NCBI GenBank assembly: GCA_946481465.1
Contig: CAMLOC010000215.1
Coordinates: 1-6,551, forward strand
Length of the DNA stretch: 6,551 nucleotides
Reading direction: 5' to 3'
DNA from: an uncultured Shinella sp.
Lineage (GTDB): Bacteria; Pseudomonadota; Alphaproteobacteria; Rhizobiales; Rhizobiaceae
The notes beneath the pieces are model-generated. The model saw only the letters and a program-made list of their open reading frames with translations, was not told the DNA's origin and did not search any database. This document shows positions 1-5,060 of the stretch, piece after piece (position 1 is the first letter of the stretch; each line of letters begins with the position of its first letter). Position numbers and translations under genes: made by a program.

Positions 1-389
1 CCGCCGTGCCCTCGCTGTTCATCAGCGTCATCACGGCAGTGTCGATCACCCTCGCCGGCGCCGTGATGATCGTGCCGATGGGCGGCTGGCAACCGATCCC
101 CGGCGCGGCGCTCGGCCGCCTTGCCGGCGCCAGCGTGCTGCTCCTCGTCGGCTACCAGACCATCGTCATCGCCATGCGCACCGGCGAGATCTCCTTCATC
201 GCGCCCTTCCGCTATACGAGCCTCATCTGGGCGATCACGATCGGCGTCCTGTTCTTCGGCGAGGTCCCGGATTTCTGGATGACGGTCGGCGTCGCCATCA
301 TCGTCGCCTCCGGCCTCTACACCTTCTACCGGGAAAACCGCCGGGACGTGGAAGCGGTGGCGCAGGAGTCCAAGCCCGAATCGCCCTGA
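1..389 (+). CDS. EamA/DMT-family membrane transporter, 3' part only
   Basis: This is the C-terminal part of a small inner-membrane transporter of the drug/metabolite transporter (EamA/RhaT-like) superfamily; the 5' end lies left of the window. The frame is open to base 3, so the GTG at 6 is most likely internal (a Val codon) and not the start. About 128 residues are visible. They hold roughly four hydrophobic segments: near residues 4-24, 36-57, 62-84 and 88-108 counted from that GTG. The stretch with RTGEISFIAPFRYTSLIW, followed by a Gly-rich last helix and FYRE, is typical of the second EamA repeat, whose last helices carry conserved Pro/Arg/Tyr. The tail is a short charged cytoplasmic end rich in Glu, Arg and Pro. 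The substrate cannot be read from sequence; family members export amino acids, metabolites or drugs. A 64-bp gap separates it from mobA, so cotranscription is possible but not shown. Confidence 0.85.
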   Translation, partial: AVPSLFISVITAVSITLAGAVMIVPMGGWQPIPGAALGRLAGASVLLLVGYQTIVIAMRTGEISFIAPFRYTSLIWAITIGVLFFGEVPDFWMTVGVAIIVASGLYTFYRENRRDVEAVAQESKPESP

Positions 390-444
390 CAGGGTTGCGG
401 GCCGCGGCGGCACCGACTAGACCGGAAGCGTGAAACCTGCCGTT

Positions 445-449
445 GGGAG
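445..449 (+). promoter_or_regulatory. Shine-Dalgarno GGGAG that fixes the mobA start
   Basis: GGGAG lies 4 bases before the ATG at 454. The alternative in-frame GTG at 430 has only a purine run (GGAAG, 424-428) almost touching it, which is too close to work. The N-terminal Rossmann strand and LAGG motif also begin shortly after the ATG, so the ATG is preferred. Confidence 0.6.
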
Positions 450-453
450 CGAG

Positions 454-1089
454 ATGACAGCGACGCATGCGATAGTGGGCGTGATCCTCGCCGGCGGCCT
501 CTCCTCCCGCATGGGGCAGGACAAGGCGCGCATCCGTCTCGGCGGCGCGGCCCTCATCGACCGCGCAGCGCGGCGCCTCAAGCCGCAGGTCTCGGCCATC
601 GCCGTCAATGCCAACGGCCCGGTGCTCTTCGAGCGCGGCGAGGAGCTGCCGGTCTTCGCCGATCTCGACGCGGCCCGCGCCGGCCCGCTCGCCGGCGTGC
701 TCGCCGCCCTCGACTATGCGCGGCACCATCATCCCGAGGCGAGCCACGTCGCCACCGTGCCGACCGACAGCCCCTTCTTCCCGACCGACCTCGTCGCGCG
801 CCTGTCGCGCGTCGTCGACACGCCCGAGCGCATGGCCGTGGCGCGCTCGGCGAGCGGCCTGCATCCCGTCTTCGCGCTCTGGCCGGTGACGCTCGCCACG
901 GACCTTGCCGAATGGCTGGCGGGCGGCGGGGCGCTGCGCGTGCGCAGCTATATGGAGCGCCACCAGGCCCGCGAGATCACCTTCCCGCCGGTCGAGACCT
1001 CGCGCGGGGCGTTCGACCCCTTCTTCAACATCAACACGCCGGACGATCTCGACGAGGCGGAAAACTGGCTCTGGGTGCTGGAACGATGA
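454..1089 (+). CDS. mobA: Molybdenum cofactor guanylyltransferase MobA
   Basis: MobA transfers GMP from GTP to molybdopterin (Mo-MPT) in the cytoplasm, making the MGD cofactor used by the DMSO-reductase family of molybdoenzymes. The 211-residue product is close to the family size (about 190-215). The N-terminal nucleotide-binding signature LAGGLSSRMGQDK is at residues 12-24. A second conserved patch, DLDAARAGPLAGV, runs about 70-82. VPTDSPFFP (102-110) carries the metal-binding Asp105. The family's C-terminal NxNTPDDL element is at 192-199. These motifs in this order separate MobA from other nucleotidyltransferases such as MocA/CoxC-type CTP transferases, though those share the LAGG fold and remain the only real alternative. 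The gene overlaps mobB by 4 bases (ATGA), which implies translational coupling and supports the call. The ATG at 454 was chosen over the GTG at 430 because of the GGGAG ahead of it. No molybdate-responsive leader structure is evident upstream. Confidence 0.93.
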   Translation: MTATHAIVGVILAGGLSSRMGQDKARIRLGGAALIDRAARRLKPQVSAIAVNANGPVLFERGEELPVFADLDAARAGPLAGVLAALDYARHHHPEASHVATVPTDSPFFPTDLVARLSRVVDTPERMAVARSASGLHPVFALWPVTLATDLAEWLAGGGALRVRSYMERHQAREITFPPVETSRGAFDPFFNINTPDDLDEAENWLWVLER

Positions 1090-1607
1090 CACGACCGAAG
1101 ATCTTCGGCATTGCCGGGTGGAAGAATTCCGGCAAGACGGGCCTTGCCGTGCGCCTGGTGAGCGAGCTCGTCGCGCGCGGCTACCGCGTCTCGACCATCA
1201 AGCACGCCCATCACGACTTCGACATCGACAAGGTCGGCGCCGACAGCTACCGGCACCGCCAGGCCGGCGCGCACGAGGTCACCATCGTCTCCGGCACGCG
1301 CTATGCCATCATGCACGAGCTGCGCGGCGCTCCGGAGCCGAGCTTCGAGGAGATCCTCGCGCGCCTCGCGCCCTGCGACCTCGTGCTCATCGAGGGCTAC
1401 AAGCGCGAGCCGATCCCGAAGATCGAGGCGCGGCGGCTGGAGGCGGCCAACCGCACGCCGCTTGCCCCGGAAGATCCCCACATCGCCGCCATCGCCGCCG
1501 ATCACCCCGTCCCGGACACGGCCCTGCCCGTCTTCGATCTCGACGACACGGCGACGATCGCCGACTTCGTCGTGGCGGTGACGGGTTTGGCGAAAGCGGA
1601 AGACTGA
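1086..1607 (+). CDS. mobB: Molybdopterin-guanine dinucleotide biosynthesis adaptor MobB
   Basis: MobB is a small GTP-binding P-loop protein that works with MobA in forming MGD; it is not strictly essential in Escherichia coli and is thought to pass GTP or cofactor to MobA or target enzymes. The 173-residue product begins with a beta strand and a Walker A loop, GWKNSGKT, at residues 11-18. TIKHAHHDFDID follows at about 37-48, then the DSYRHRQAGA block at 53-62 that is highly characteristic of MobB. A Walker-B-like strand runs into LVLIEGYKREPIPKIE (99-114), another family hallmark. The start ATG overlaps the mobA stop (ATGA), so the two are one operon and probably translationally coupled; no separate Shine-Dalgarno is needed. 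The gene ends 10 bases before a strong terminator stem, so it is likely the last gene of its unit. Confidence 0.94.
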   Translation: MTRPKIFGIAGWKNSGKTGLAVRLVSELVARGYRVSTIKHAHHDFDIDKVGADSYRHRQAGAHEVTIVSGTRYAIMHELRGAPEPSFEEILARLAPCDLVLIEGYKREPIPKIEARRLEAANRTPLAPEDPHIAAIAADHPVPDTALPVFDLDDTATIADFVVAVTGLAKAED

Positions 1608-1616
1608 ACCGCAACG

Positions 1617-1647
1617 AAAAAGGCCGCGGGCAAAAACCCGCGGCCTT
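1617..1647. terminator. Bidirectional intrinsic terminator between mobB and the OmpA-family gene
   Basis: Bases 1620-1630 and 1637-1647 form a perfect 11-bp GC-rich stem (AAGGCCGCGGG paired with CCCGCGGCCTT) around a CAAAAA loop. On the plus strand it ends mobAB, although the T-run after it is short. On the minus strand the five A's at 1617-1621 become a T-run directly after the stem, so it is a better terminator for the OmpA-family gene arriving from the right. Its position between two converging genes fits a shared terminator. Confidence 0.85.
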
Positions 1648-1679
1648 GCGTTCGACAATCGACGTCGCCCCACCCTCCA

Positions 1680-1758
1680 TCGTCATCCTCGGGCTTGACC
1701 CGAGGATCCACGCGACACCCTCGGCCGTGGATGGTCGGGTCGAGCCCGACCATGACGA
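1680..1758. repeat. Mosaic palindromic intergenic element with cloverleaf fold (RIME/REP-like)
   Basis: This 79-bp stretch can fold with every stem 7 bp long and no unpaired base between stems. The outer stem TCGTCAT (1680-1686) pairs with ATGACGA (1752-1758). Inside are three arms: CCTCGGG/CCCGAGG (1687-1693 with 1699-1705, loop CTTGA), ATCCACG/CGTGGAT (1706-1712 with 1726-1732, 13-base loop) and GGTCGGG/CCCGACC (1733-1739 with 1745-1751, loop TCGAG). The arm sequences resemble the palindromic intergenic repeats (RIME-type and related) that I know to be dispersed in rhizobial genomes; that identity comes from memory and was not searched. It lies in the convergent gap where such repeats usually sit. 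Possible roles are transcript-end stabilisation, a processing site, or simply a non-autonomous mobile repeat. Confidence 0.75.
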
Positions 1759-1784
1759 AGGAGAGGTTCGTCAGGACCGGCCGG

Positions 1785-3761
1785 TCACTCGGCCATCGCC
1801 ACGGGCTTCACCAGCGGGGTGACGCGGCGGATGGTGACGCGGCGGTTGAGCTGTTCGGCGGCATCCGTGTCGATCTTCAGGAAGCGCTCGCCGTAGCCCT
1901 GGGTGGCGAGGTTCTCCGGCGGAATGTCGTAGACGTCGGTCAGGATGTTGGCGACGGCCTCGGCACGCTCGTCGGAGAGCACGAGGTTCGATTCGTCCGA
2001 ACCGACGGCATCCGTATGGCCTTCGATCAGGAAGGTCTCGCCCGCGTCCTTGTCGAGGATCTCGTTCATCGCCTCGGCCACATCGCGCAGCGTGGACGCC
2101 TGGTTCATCGAGATCTCCGCCGAGCCCGTCGCAAAAGTGATCGTATCGAGGTCGATACGGCGCACCTTGTCGCGGATGCGGGCCGAATACTTCACCTCGG
2201 CGAGCGAATAGACGCGCTCGACCGGCTCGACCGGCGGCCGCTCCAGGAAGGCGCGGTAATCGACATCCTCTTCGGCGGACGTGTCGACGATATATTCGTC
2301 GACCGGGATCGTCAGCCGCATCGGCGGCAGCCGCTCGCCGGGATCGACGAAGGTCGGCCGGCTGTCACGGTCGATTTCCGGCGCGTAGAACATCACATAT
2401 TCCCGGCCGTCGCCGTCGATGCGCGAGCGCTGGATGACTTCGCCGTAACGGTTGCGGATCGTGACGACGCGGTCCCCGTTCGGCCGCTCGATGACCTCCC
2501 GCACGCGGCCGTTCGGCAGGTCCTCGTAATAGGTCTCCCGGGCGTGGCGCGACAGACGGCGGCCGTCGTCGGAGCGCACGATGATGCGGTCGCCGAAATT
2601 GATCACGAAGCGGTCGTCCACCTCGCGCTCGACGCGCCAGCCGTCACGATCCTCGTAGCGCGGCCGGCGGTCGCGGCGCTCGCCGCGCTCGCGGTCGCCC
2701 GGCTCGTAGCGCATGCGCTCGCGCCCTTCCCAGCCGACCTGCGCGTCGCGGTCGGATTCGGGAACCCGCACGCGCACGTCGCGGCGCTTCTCCTCGCGTT
2801 CACGGCGCGATTCCTCGCGCGAGCGGTCGCGGCGGTTGTCCCAGTCCTTGTCGCTGTCGAGAACGGCGGCGCCGTCGATGAACGGCAGCTCGATCGTCCC
2901 GGTCGTGCGCGACGGGTCGCGGGCGATGCGCTCACGCTCCTTGTCGCGCTCGCGGCGCGGACGCCCCGCCGTCTCGTCCGGACGCTTGCGCTCCCGCTCG
3001 GCATCGCGCTGGCGCTCGCGGCGTTCCTCGCGCGCCTTCTGCTGGTCGGCCTCGTCCTCTTGGCGCTGCTCTTCCCGCTCGGCGTCACGCTGCTTCTTGC
3101 GGCGTTCCTCGCGGTCGCGCTGCCGGTTCTCGTCCGCGCGCTGCTGGTCGCGTTCCGCCTCGCGCTGGCGCTCGCGACGTTCCTCGCGCGCCTTCTGCTT
3201 GTCGTTCTGCTGGCGCTGCTCTTCCTTTTCGGCGTCACGCCGCTCCTTGCGGCGCTCCTCGCGGTTGCGCTGCTTGTTCTCTTCCTCGCGCTGCTGGTCG
3301 CGTTCCGCGTCGCGCTGGCGCTCGCGGCGTTCCTCGCGCGCCTTCTGCTTGTCGTCCTGCTGGCGCCGCTCTTCCTTCTCGGCGTCGCGCTGCTTCTTGC
3401 GGTCCTGCCGCTCTTCCTTCTGGCGGCTCTCCTCGCGCTTGCGCTCGCGGCGCTCCTCGCGCTGGCGGTCGAGCTGCTCCTTGGCCTCGCGATTGTTCTT
3501 GCCGCCGCCTTCGTCCTCGCGGTTGCGCTTGCGCTCCTGTCGGCCTTCCTCGCCATTGCCCTGGTCGTCCCGGTTGCGGCGCTTGGGAATGAGCAGGTCG
3601 TCGCCGAACTGGCCTTCCTCGGCCTGCACCTGCAGGGCGCGGGCGGGTGCGACATGCGGCAGCACCGGGCGCATCATGGCGGCCTCGACCGGCTGCCAGA
3701 CGAAGGACAGCGATGCGATGGGCAGCGCCACCGTCGCCAGGAATCTTGTTCTCTTCAGCAT
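1785..3761 (-). CDS. Secreted OmpA-family protein with long charged-helix repeat region
   Basis: The product has 658 residues. A Sec signal peptide occupies about 1-27 (basic MLKRTR, hydrophobic core, VEA before the cut). A Pro/Ala linker follows, then from about 92 to 282 an almost uninterrupted Arg/Glu/Gln/Asp/Lys segment. That segment contains 50-residue repeats (137-186 and 187-236, with part copies on either side). Hydrophobic residues are nearly absent there, so it looks like a single charged alpha helix more than a classical coiled coil. A second Arg/Glu-rich patch runs to about 370, then a beta-rich region (about 384-460, with NFGDRIIVRSDDG and PNGDRVVTI). The C-terminal OmpA/Pal domain (about 535-650) keeps the peptidoglycan-binding pair: Asp584 in GHTD and Arg599 in LSDERA, spaced 15 apart as in known OmpA domains, plus GYGE and NRRV. 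It is probably a periplasmic or envelope protein anchored to peptidoglycan; no N-terminal beta-barrel or lipobox is seen. The start is supported by GAGGAAA upstream. Confidence 0.9.
   Translation of the reverse strand: MLKRTRFLATVALPIASLSFVWQPVEAAMMRPVLPHVAPARALQVQAEEGQFGDDLLIPKRRNRDDQGNGEEGRQERKRNREDEGGGKNNREAKEQLDRQREERRERKREESRQKEERQDRKKQRDAEKEERRQQDDKQKAREERRERQRDAERDQQREEENKQRNREERRKERRDAEKEEQRQQNDKQKAREERRERQREAERDQQRADENRQRDREERRKKQRDAEREEQRQEDEADQQKAREERRERQRDAERERKRPDETAGRPRRERDKERERIARDPSRTTGTIELPFIDGAAVLDSDKDWDNRRDRSREESRREREEKRRDVRVRVPESDRDAQVGWEGRERMRYEPGDRERGERRDRRPRYEDRDGWRVEREVDDRFVINFGDRIIVRSDDGRRLSRHARETYYEDLPNGRVREVIERPNGDRVVTIRNRYGEVIQRSRIDGDGREYVMFYAPEIDRDSRPTFVDPGERLPPMRLTIPVDEYIVDTSAEEDVDYRAFLERPPVEPVERVYSLAEVKYSARIRDKVRRIDLDTITFATGSAEISMNQASTLRDVAEAMNEILDKDAGETFLIEGHTDAVGSDESNLVLSDERAEAVANILTDVYDIPPENLATQGYGERFLKIDTDAAEQLNRRVTIRRVTPLVKPVAMAE
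3004..3459 (-). repeat. About 150-bp direct repeats inside the OmpA-family gene
   Basis: Near-identical copies beginning TCGCGCTGGCG (plus-strand reading) start at 3004, 3160 and 3310, so the periods are 156 and 150 bp. The longer unit carries two extra codons (Glu-Ala, residues 237-238). The first two copies match over nearly their whole length; the third matches best over roughly its first 100 bases and then drifts. They encode the 50-residue charged-helix unit starting DKQKAREERRERQR. All length changes visible are multiples of three and keep the frame, as expected for in-gene duplication. Confidence 0.85.
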
Positions 3762-3766
3762 TTGCG

Positions 3767-3773
3767 TTTCCTC
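3767..3773 (-). promoter_or_regulatory. Shine-Dalgarno GAGGAAA of the OmpA-family gene
   Basis: Read on the minus strand, GAGGAAA ends 5 bases before the ATG at 3761-3759, with the GAGG core 8 bases away, which is good spacing. It supports the chosen start, which also gives a clean signal peptide. Confidence 0.7.
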
Positions 3774-3982
3774 GTTTGCCAGCGTTCGACGCTATTGCAT
3801 CGGGGTTTTGGGCGAATTTGTGTTTCACGCACGCTCGCCCGTCTTCGATGTCGCACGCTAATCCACGGCAGATGAATTCGCGCTGAATGCGACGGGGGCG
3901 CCGGCGACCCCCTCTAAACGCATGAGGGCGGTATCGGTTCGCCCGCGTTGCGGCGACAAAAGGTCCCGTGTGGAAAGACGGC

Positions 3983-4020
3983 ACGAAACCAGTTGATTTT
4001 TTGACGAAAACCGGTCGATT
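3983..4020 (+). promoter_or_regulatory. Tandem direct repeat upstream of the binding-protein gene, candidate operator
   Basis: The 16-mer at 3983-3998 (ACGAAACCAGTTGATT) recurs at 4004-4020 as ACGAAAACCGGTCGATT. The two differ by one inserted base and two substitutions. The copies are offset by 21-22 bp, about two helical turns, which would place two bound protein subunits on the same DNA face. They overlap the promoter-like boxes. The regulator is unknown. Confidence 0.4.
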
Positions 4021-4022
4021 AT
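3993..4022 (+). promoter_or_regulatory. Possible sigma-70-type promoter of the amino-acid ABC operon
   Basis: TTGATT (3993-3998) and GATTAT (4017-4022) are separated by 18 bp; each matches four of six consensus bases. Transcription would start near 4029-4030, right at the leader hairpin. TTGACG at 4001-4006 is a better -35 match but has no good -10 at 16-18 bp. This is a weak call from pattern only. Confidence 0.35.
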
Positions 4023-4029
4023 CGGCGCC

Positions 4030-4051
4030 AAGCGGGCAGCCCTGCCCGCTT
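4030..4051 (+). promoter_or_regulatory. Leader hairpin / near-perfect palindrome ahead of the binding-protein gene
   Basis: AAGCGGGCA (4030-4038) pairs perfectly with TGCCCGCTT (4043-4051) across a GCCC loop, a 9-bp stem. No T-run follows, so it is not a standard terminator. It could stabilise the 5' end of the mRNA, act as a leader structure, or be a protein-binding palindrome. Confidence 0.55.
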
Positions 4052-4055
4052 CAAT

Positions 4056-4074
4056 TCAAGGCCCGGACAACAAG
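4056..4074 (+). repeat. Leader direct repeat, copy 1 (upstream of the binding-protein gene)
   Basis: TCAAG followed directly by GCCCGGACAACAAG. The 14-nt part is identical at 5019-5032, upstream of the first permease gene, and the TCAAG is shared apart from one extra C there. The copy ends 34 bases before the start codon and lies in the untranslated leader. Confidence 0.6.
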
Positions 4075-4096
4075 AAAAACCCGAGCGCCTTCAACA

Positions 4097-4103
4097 GAGA
4101 GGA
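4097..4103 (+). promoter_or_regulatory. Shine-Dalgarno GAGAGGA fixing the binding-protein start
   Basis: GAGAGGA ends 5 bases before the ATG at 4109. The frame is open back to a GTG at 3968, but that region has no ribosome site and would place extra residues before an otherwise standard signal peptide, so the ATG is the start. Confidence 0.8.
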
Positions 4104-4108
4104 TCAAC

Positions 4109-4891
4109 ATGCGTATTTCCAAACGTTTCACGCTCGCAGCATCCGCTGCGGTCATCGCCCTCTTCGCGTCTTCCGCGATGGCTGAAGGCGAGAAGATCGT
4201 GATCGGTACGGAAGGCGCCTACCCGCCCTTCAACAATCTCGAATCCGACGGCACGCTGACCGGCTTCGACGTCGACATCGCCAAGGCGCTGTGCGAGGAA
4301 ATGAAGGCCGAGTGCACCTTCGTCACGCAGGACTGGGACGGCATCATTCCGGCGCTCATCGCCAAGAAGTTCGACGCGATCATCGCCTCCATGTCGATCA
4401 CCGCCGAGCGCAAGGAGCAGGTCGACTTCTCCAAGAAGTACTACAACACGCCGCCGGCCATCGTCGTGCCGAAGGATAGCGAGATCAAGGAAGCCACCCC
4501 GGAAGCGCTGGCCGGCAAGACGCTCGGCGCGCAGGGCTCGACGACGCACTCCAACTATGCCGAAGCGCATATGAAGGATGCCGAGGTCAAGATGTATCCG
4601 ACGGCCGACGAGTACAAGCTCGACATCGCCAACGGCCGCATCGACGCCGTCATCGACGACGTGGTGGTGCTCTCCGAATGGCTGAAGACCGACGACGGCG
4701 CCTGCTGCAAGCTGCTCGGCACGCTGCCGGTCGACCCGGTCATCAACGGCGAAGGCGCCGGCATCGCGGTGCGCAAGGGCGAGACGGCGCTGGCCGACAA
4801 GTTCACGGCGGCGATCGCGGCCATCCGCGCCAGCGGCAAGTACCAGGAAATCAACGCCAAGTACTTCCCCTTCGACGTCTACGGCGACTGA
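4109..4891 (+). CDS. Periplasmic amino-acid-binding protein of an ABC importer (HisJ/ArgT type)
   Basis: This family-3 solute-binding protein has 260 residues. The signal peptide is about 1-25 (MRISKR, Ala-rich core, cut after AMA), and the mature protein begins EGEKIVIGTEGAYPPF. It follows the HisJ/LAO-binding protein pattern throughout. Ligand-pocket candidates are Tyr38, the SMSIT segment (94-98), Arg101 (equivalent to HisJ Arg77, which holds the ligand carboxylate), Ser144-Thr146 and Asp184 (equivalent to Asp161, which holds the amino group). Cys62 and Cys69 match the disulfide pair of HisJ/LAO proteins. The end, YFPFDVYGD, mirrors HisJ's own. A basic amino acid (Arg, Lys, Orn, His) or an opine-like derivative is the likely ligand, but specificity within this family changes easily, so no gene symbol is given. 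An extra vicinal pair, Cys199-Cys200, is unusual. Two permease genes follow in the same direction. Confidence 0.93.
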   Translation: MRISKRFTLAASAAVIALFASSAMAEGEKIVIGTEGAYPPFNNLESDGTLTGFDVDIAKALCEEMKAECTFVTQDWDGIIPALIAKKFDAIIASMSITAERKEQVDFSKKYYNTPPAIVVPKDSEIKEATPEALAGKTLGAQGSTTHSNYAEAHMKDAEVKMYPTADEYKLDIANGRIDAVIDDVVVLSEWLKTDDGACCKLLGTLPVDPVINGEGAGIAVRKGETALADKFTAAIAAIRASGKYQEINAKYFPFDVYGD

Positions 4892-4900
4892 TCTACGGCA

Positions 4901-4923
4901 CCGCCATGTCATGCGGGTTTTTT
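4901..4923 (+). terminator. Weak terminator-like hairpin right after the binding-protein gene
   Basis: CCGC (4901-4904) pairs with GCGG (4913-4916), and AT/AT can extend the stem across a bulged C. A G and then six T's (4918-4923) follow. The stem is short. It competes with an alternative pairing of CGGGT (4914-4918) with ACCCG (4927-4931). It may cause partial termination. Confidence 0.4.
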
Positions 4924-4948
4924 CTGACCCGATCACCAGAATGCAGGG

Positions 4949-4981
4949 GCGGGAGGGCTTGCTCTCCCGCTCCTTTTGTTT
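4949..4981 (+). terminator. Stem-loop with T-rich tail between binding-protein and permease genes
   Basis: GCGGGAG (4949-4955) pairs with CTCCCGC (4964-4970) around an 8-base loop, followed by TCCTTTTGTTT. It looks like a moderately strong intrinsic terminator or an mRNA 3'-end stabiliser. Placed between the first and second genes of a binding-protein operon, it would give far more binding protein than permease, the usual arrangement in periplasmic ABC importers. Confidence 0.65.
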
Positions 4982-5012
4982 GAGAACTTGCACATAAGAA
5001 AAGACGGGTGCA

Positions 5013-5032
5013 TCAAGCGCCCGGACAACAAG
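5013..5032 (+). repeat. Leader direct repeat, copy 2 (upstream of the first permease gene)
   Basis: TCAAG, one extra C, then GCCCGGACAACAAG, the same 14 bases as at 4061-4074. The copy ends 28 bases before the permease ATG. In both places a GC-rich hairpin lies upstream of the motif, so the arrangement hairpin-motif-start is repeated. Confidence 0.6.
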
Positions 5033-5060
5033 CGCATGGCGCATCGGGGGTTCTTCTGGC

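Larger units (their letters stand above)
3762..4108. other. Divergent intergenic region, 347 bp, no gene seen
   Basis: This gap separates the 5' ends of the OmpA-family gene and the ABC operon, so it must hold both promoters. The right part contains the direct repeat, promoter-like boxes, leader hairpin and ribosome site listed separately. On the left, the only clear element is the minus-strand ribosome site; I could not find a convincing -35/-10 pair for the OmpA-family gene. Weak hairpins occur around 3890-3915 (five G's facing five C's) and at about 3926-3946 (GGGCG facing CGCCC), both with short stems. No small reading frame with a ribosome site was found. Confidence 0.6.

Noticed and set aside
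430..453. GTG at 430 as the mobA start
   Set aside because: No usable ribosome site at proper spacing; the ATG at 454 has GGGAG ahead of it and gives the usual MobA N-terminus.
390..453. Molybdenum-cofactor riboswitch ahead of mobA
   Set aside because: The gap is only 64 bp, too short for the known structure, and no convincing stems were found.
298..1092. 264-codon minus-strand open frame over mobA
   Set aside because: Antisense to mobA and to the end of the transporter gene; no motif, and composition typical of an antisense shadow.
948..1673. 241-codon minus-strand open frame over mobB
   Set aside because: Antisense to mobB and running through the terminator stem; no motif or ribosome site of note.
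3004..3459. Regular repeats that might suggest a CRISPR array
   Set aside because: The units are about 150 bp, contiguous, in frame and protein-coding; there are no short repeats with unique spacers and no cas genes.
1695..3875. Very long plus-strand open frame (726 codons), rich in Leu/Ala and looking like a membrane protein
   Set aside because: It is the antisense of the OmpA-family gene. Antisense reading of Arg/Glu/Gln-rich codons in high-GC DNA yields Leu, Ala, Phe and Val. It has no family motif, and the minus-strand protein has a signal peptide, ribosome site and a complete OmpA domain.
3968..4108. GTG at 3968 as the binding-protein start
   Set aside because: It would add 47 residues before a normal signal peptide and would run through the promoter and hairpin region; the ATG at 4109 has a good ribosome site.
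4908..4985. 25-codon open frame after the binding-protein gene
   Set aside because: No ribosome site, and it runs through both terminator-like stems; most likely chance.
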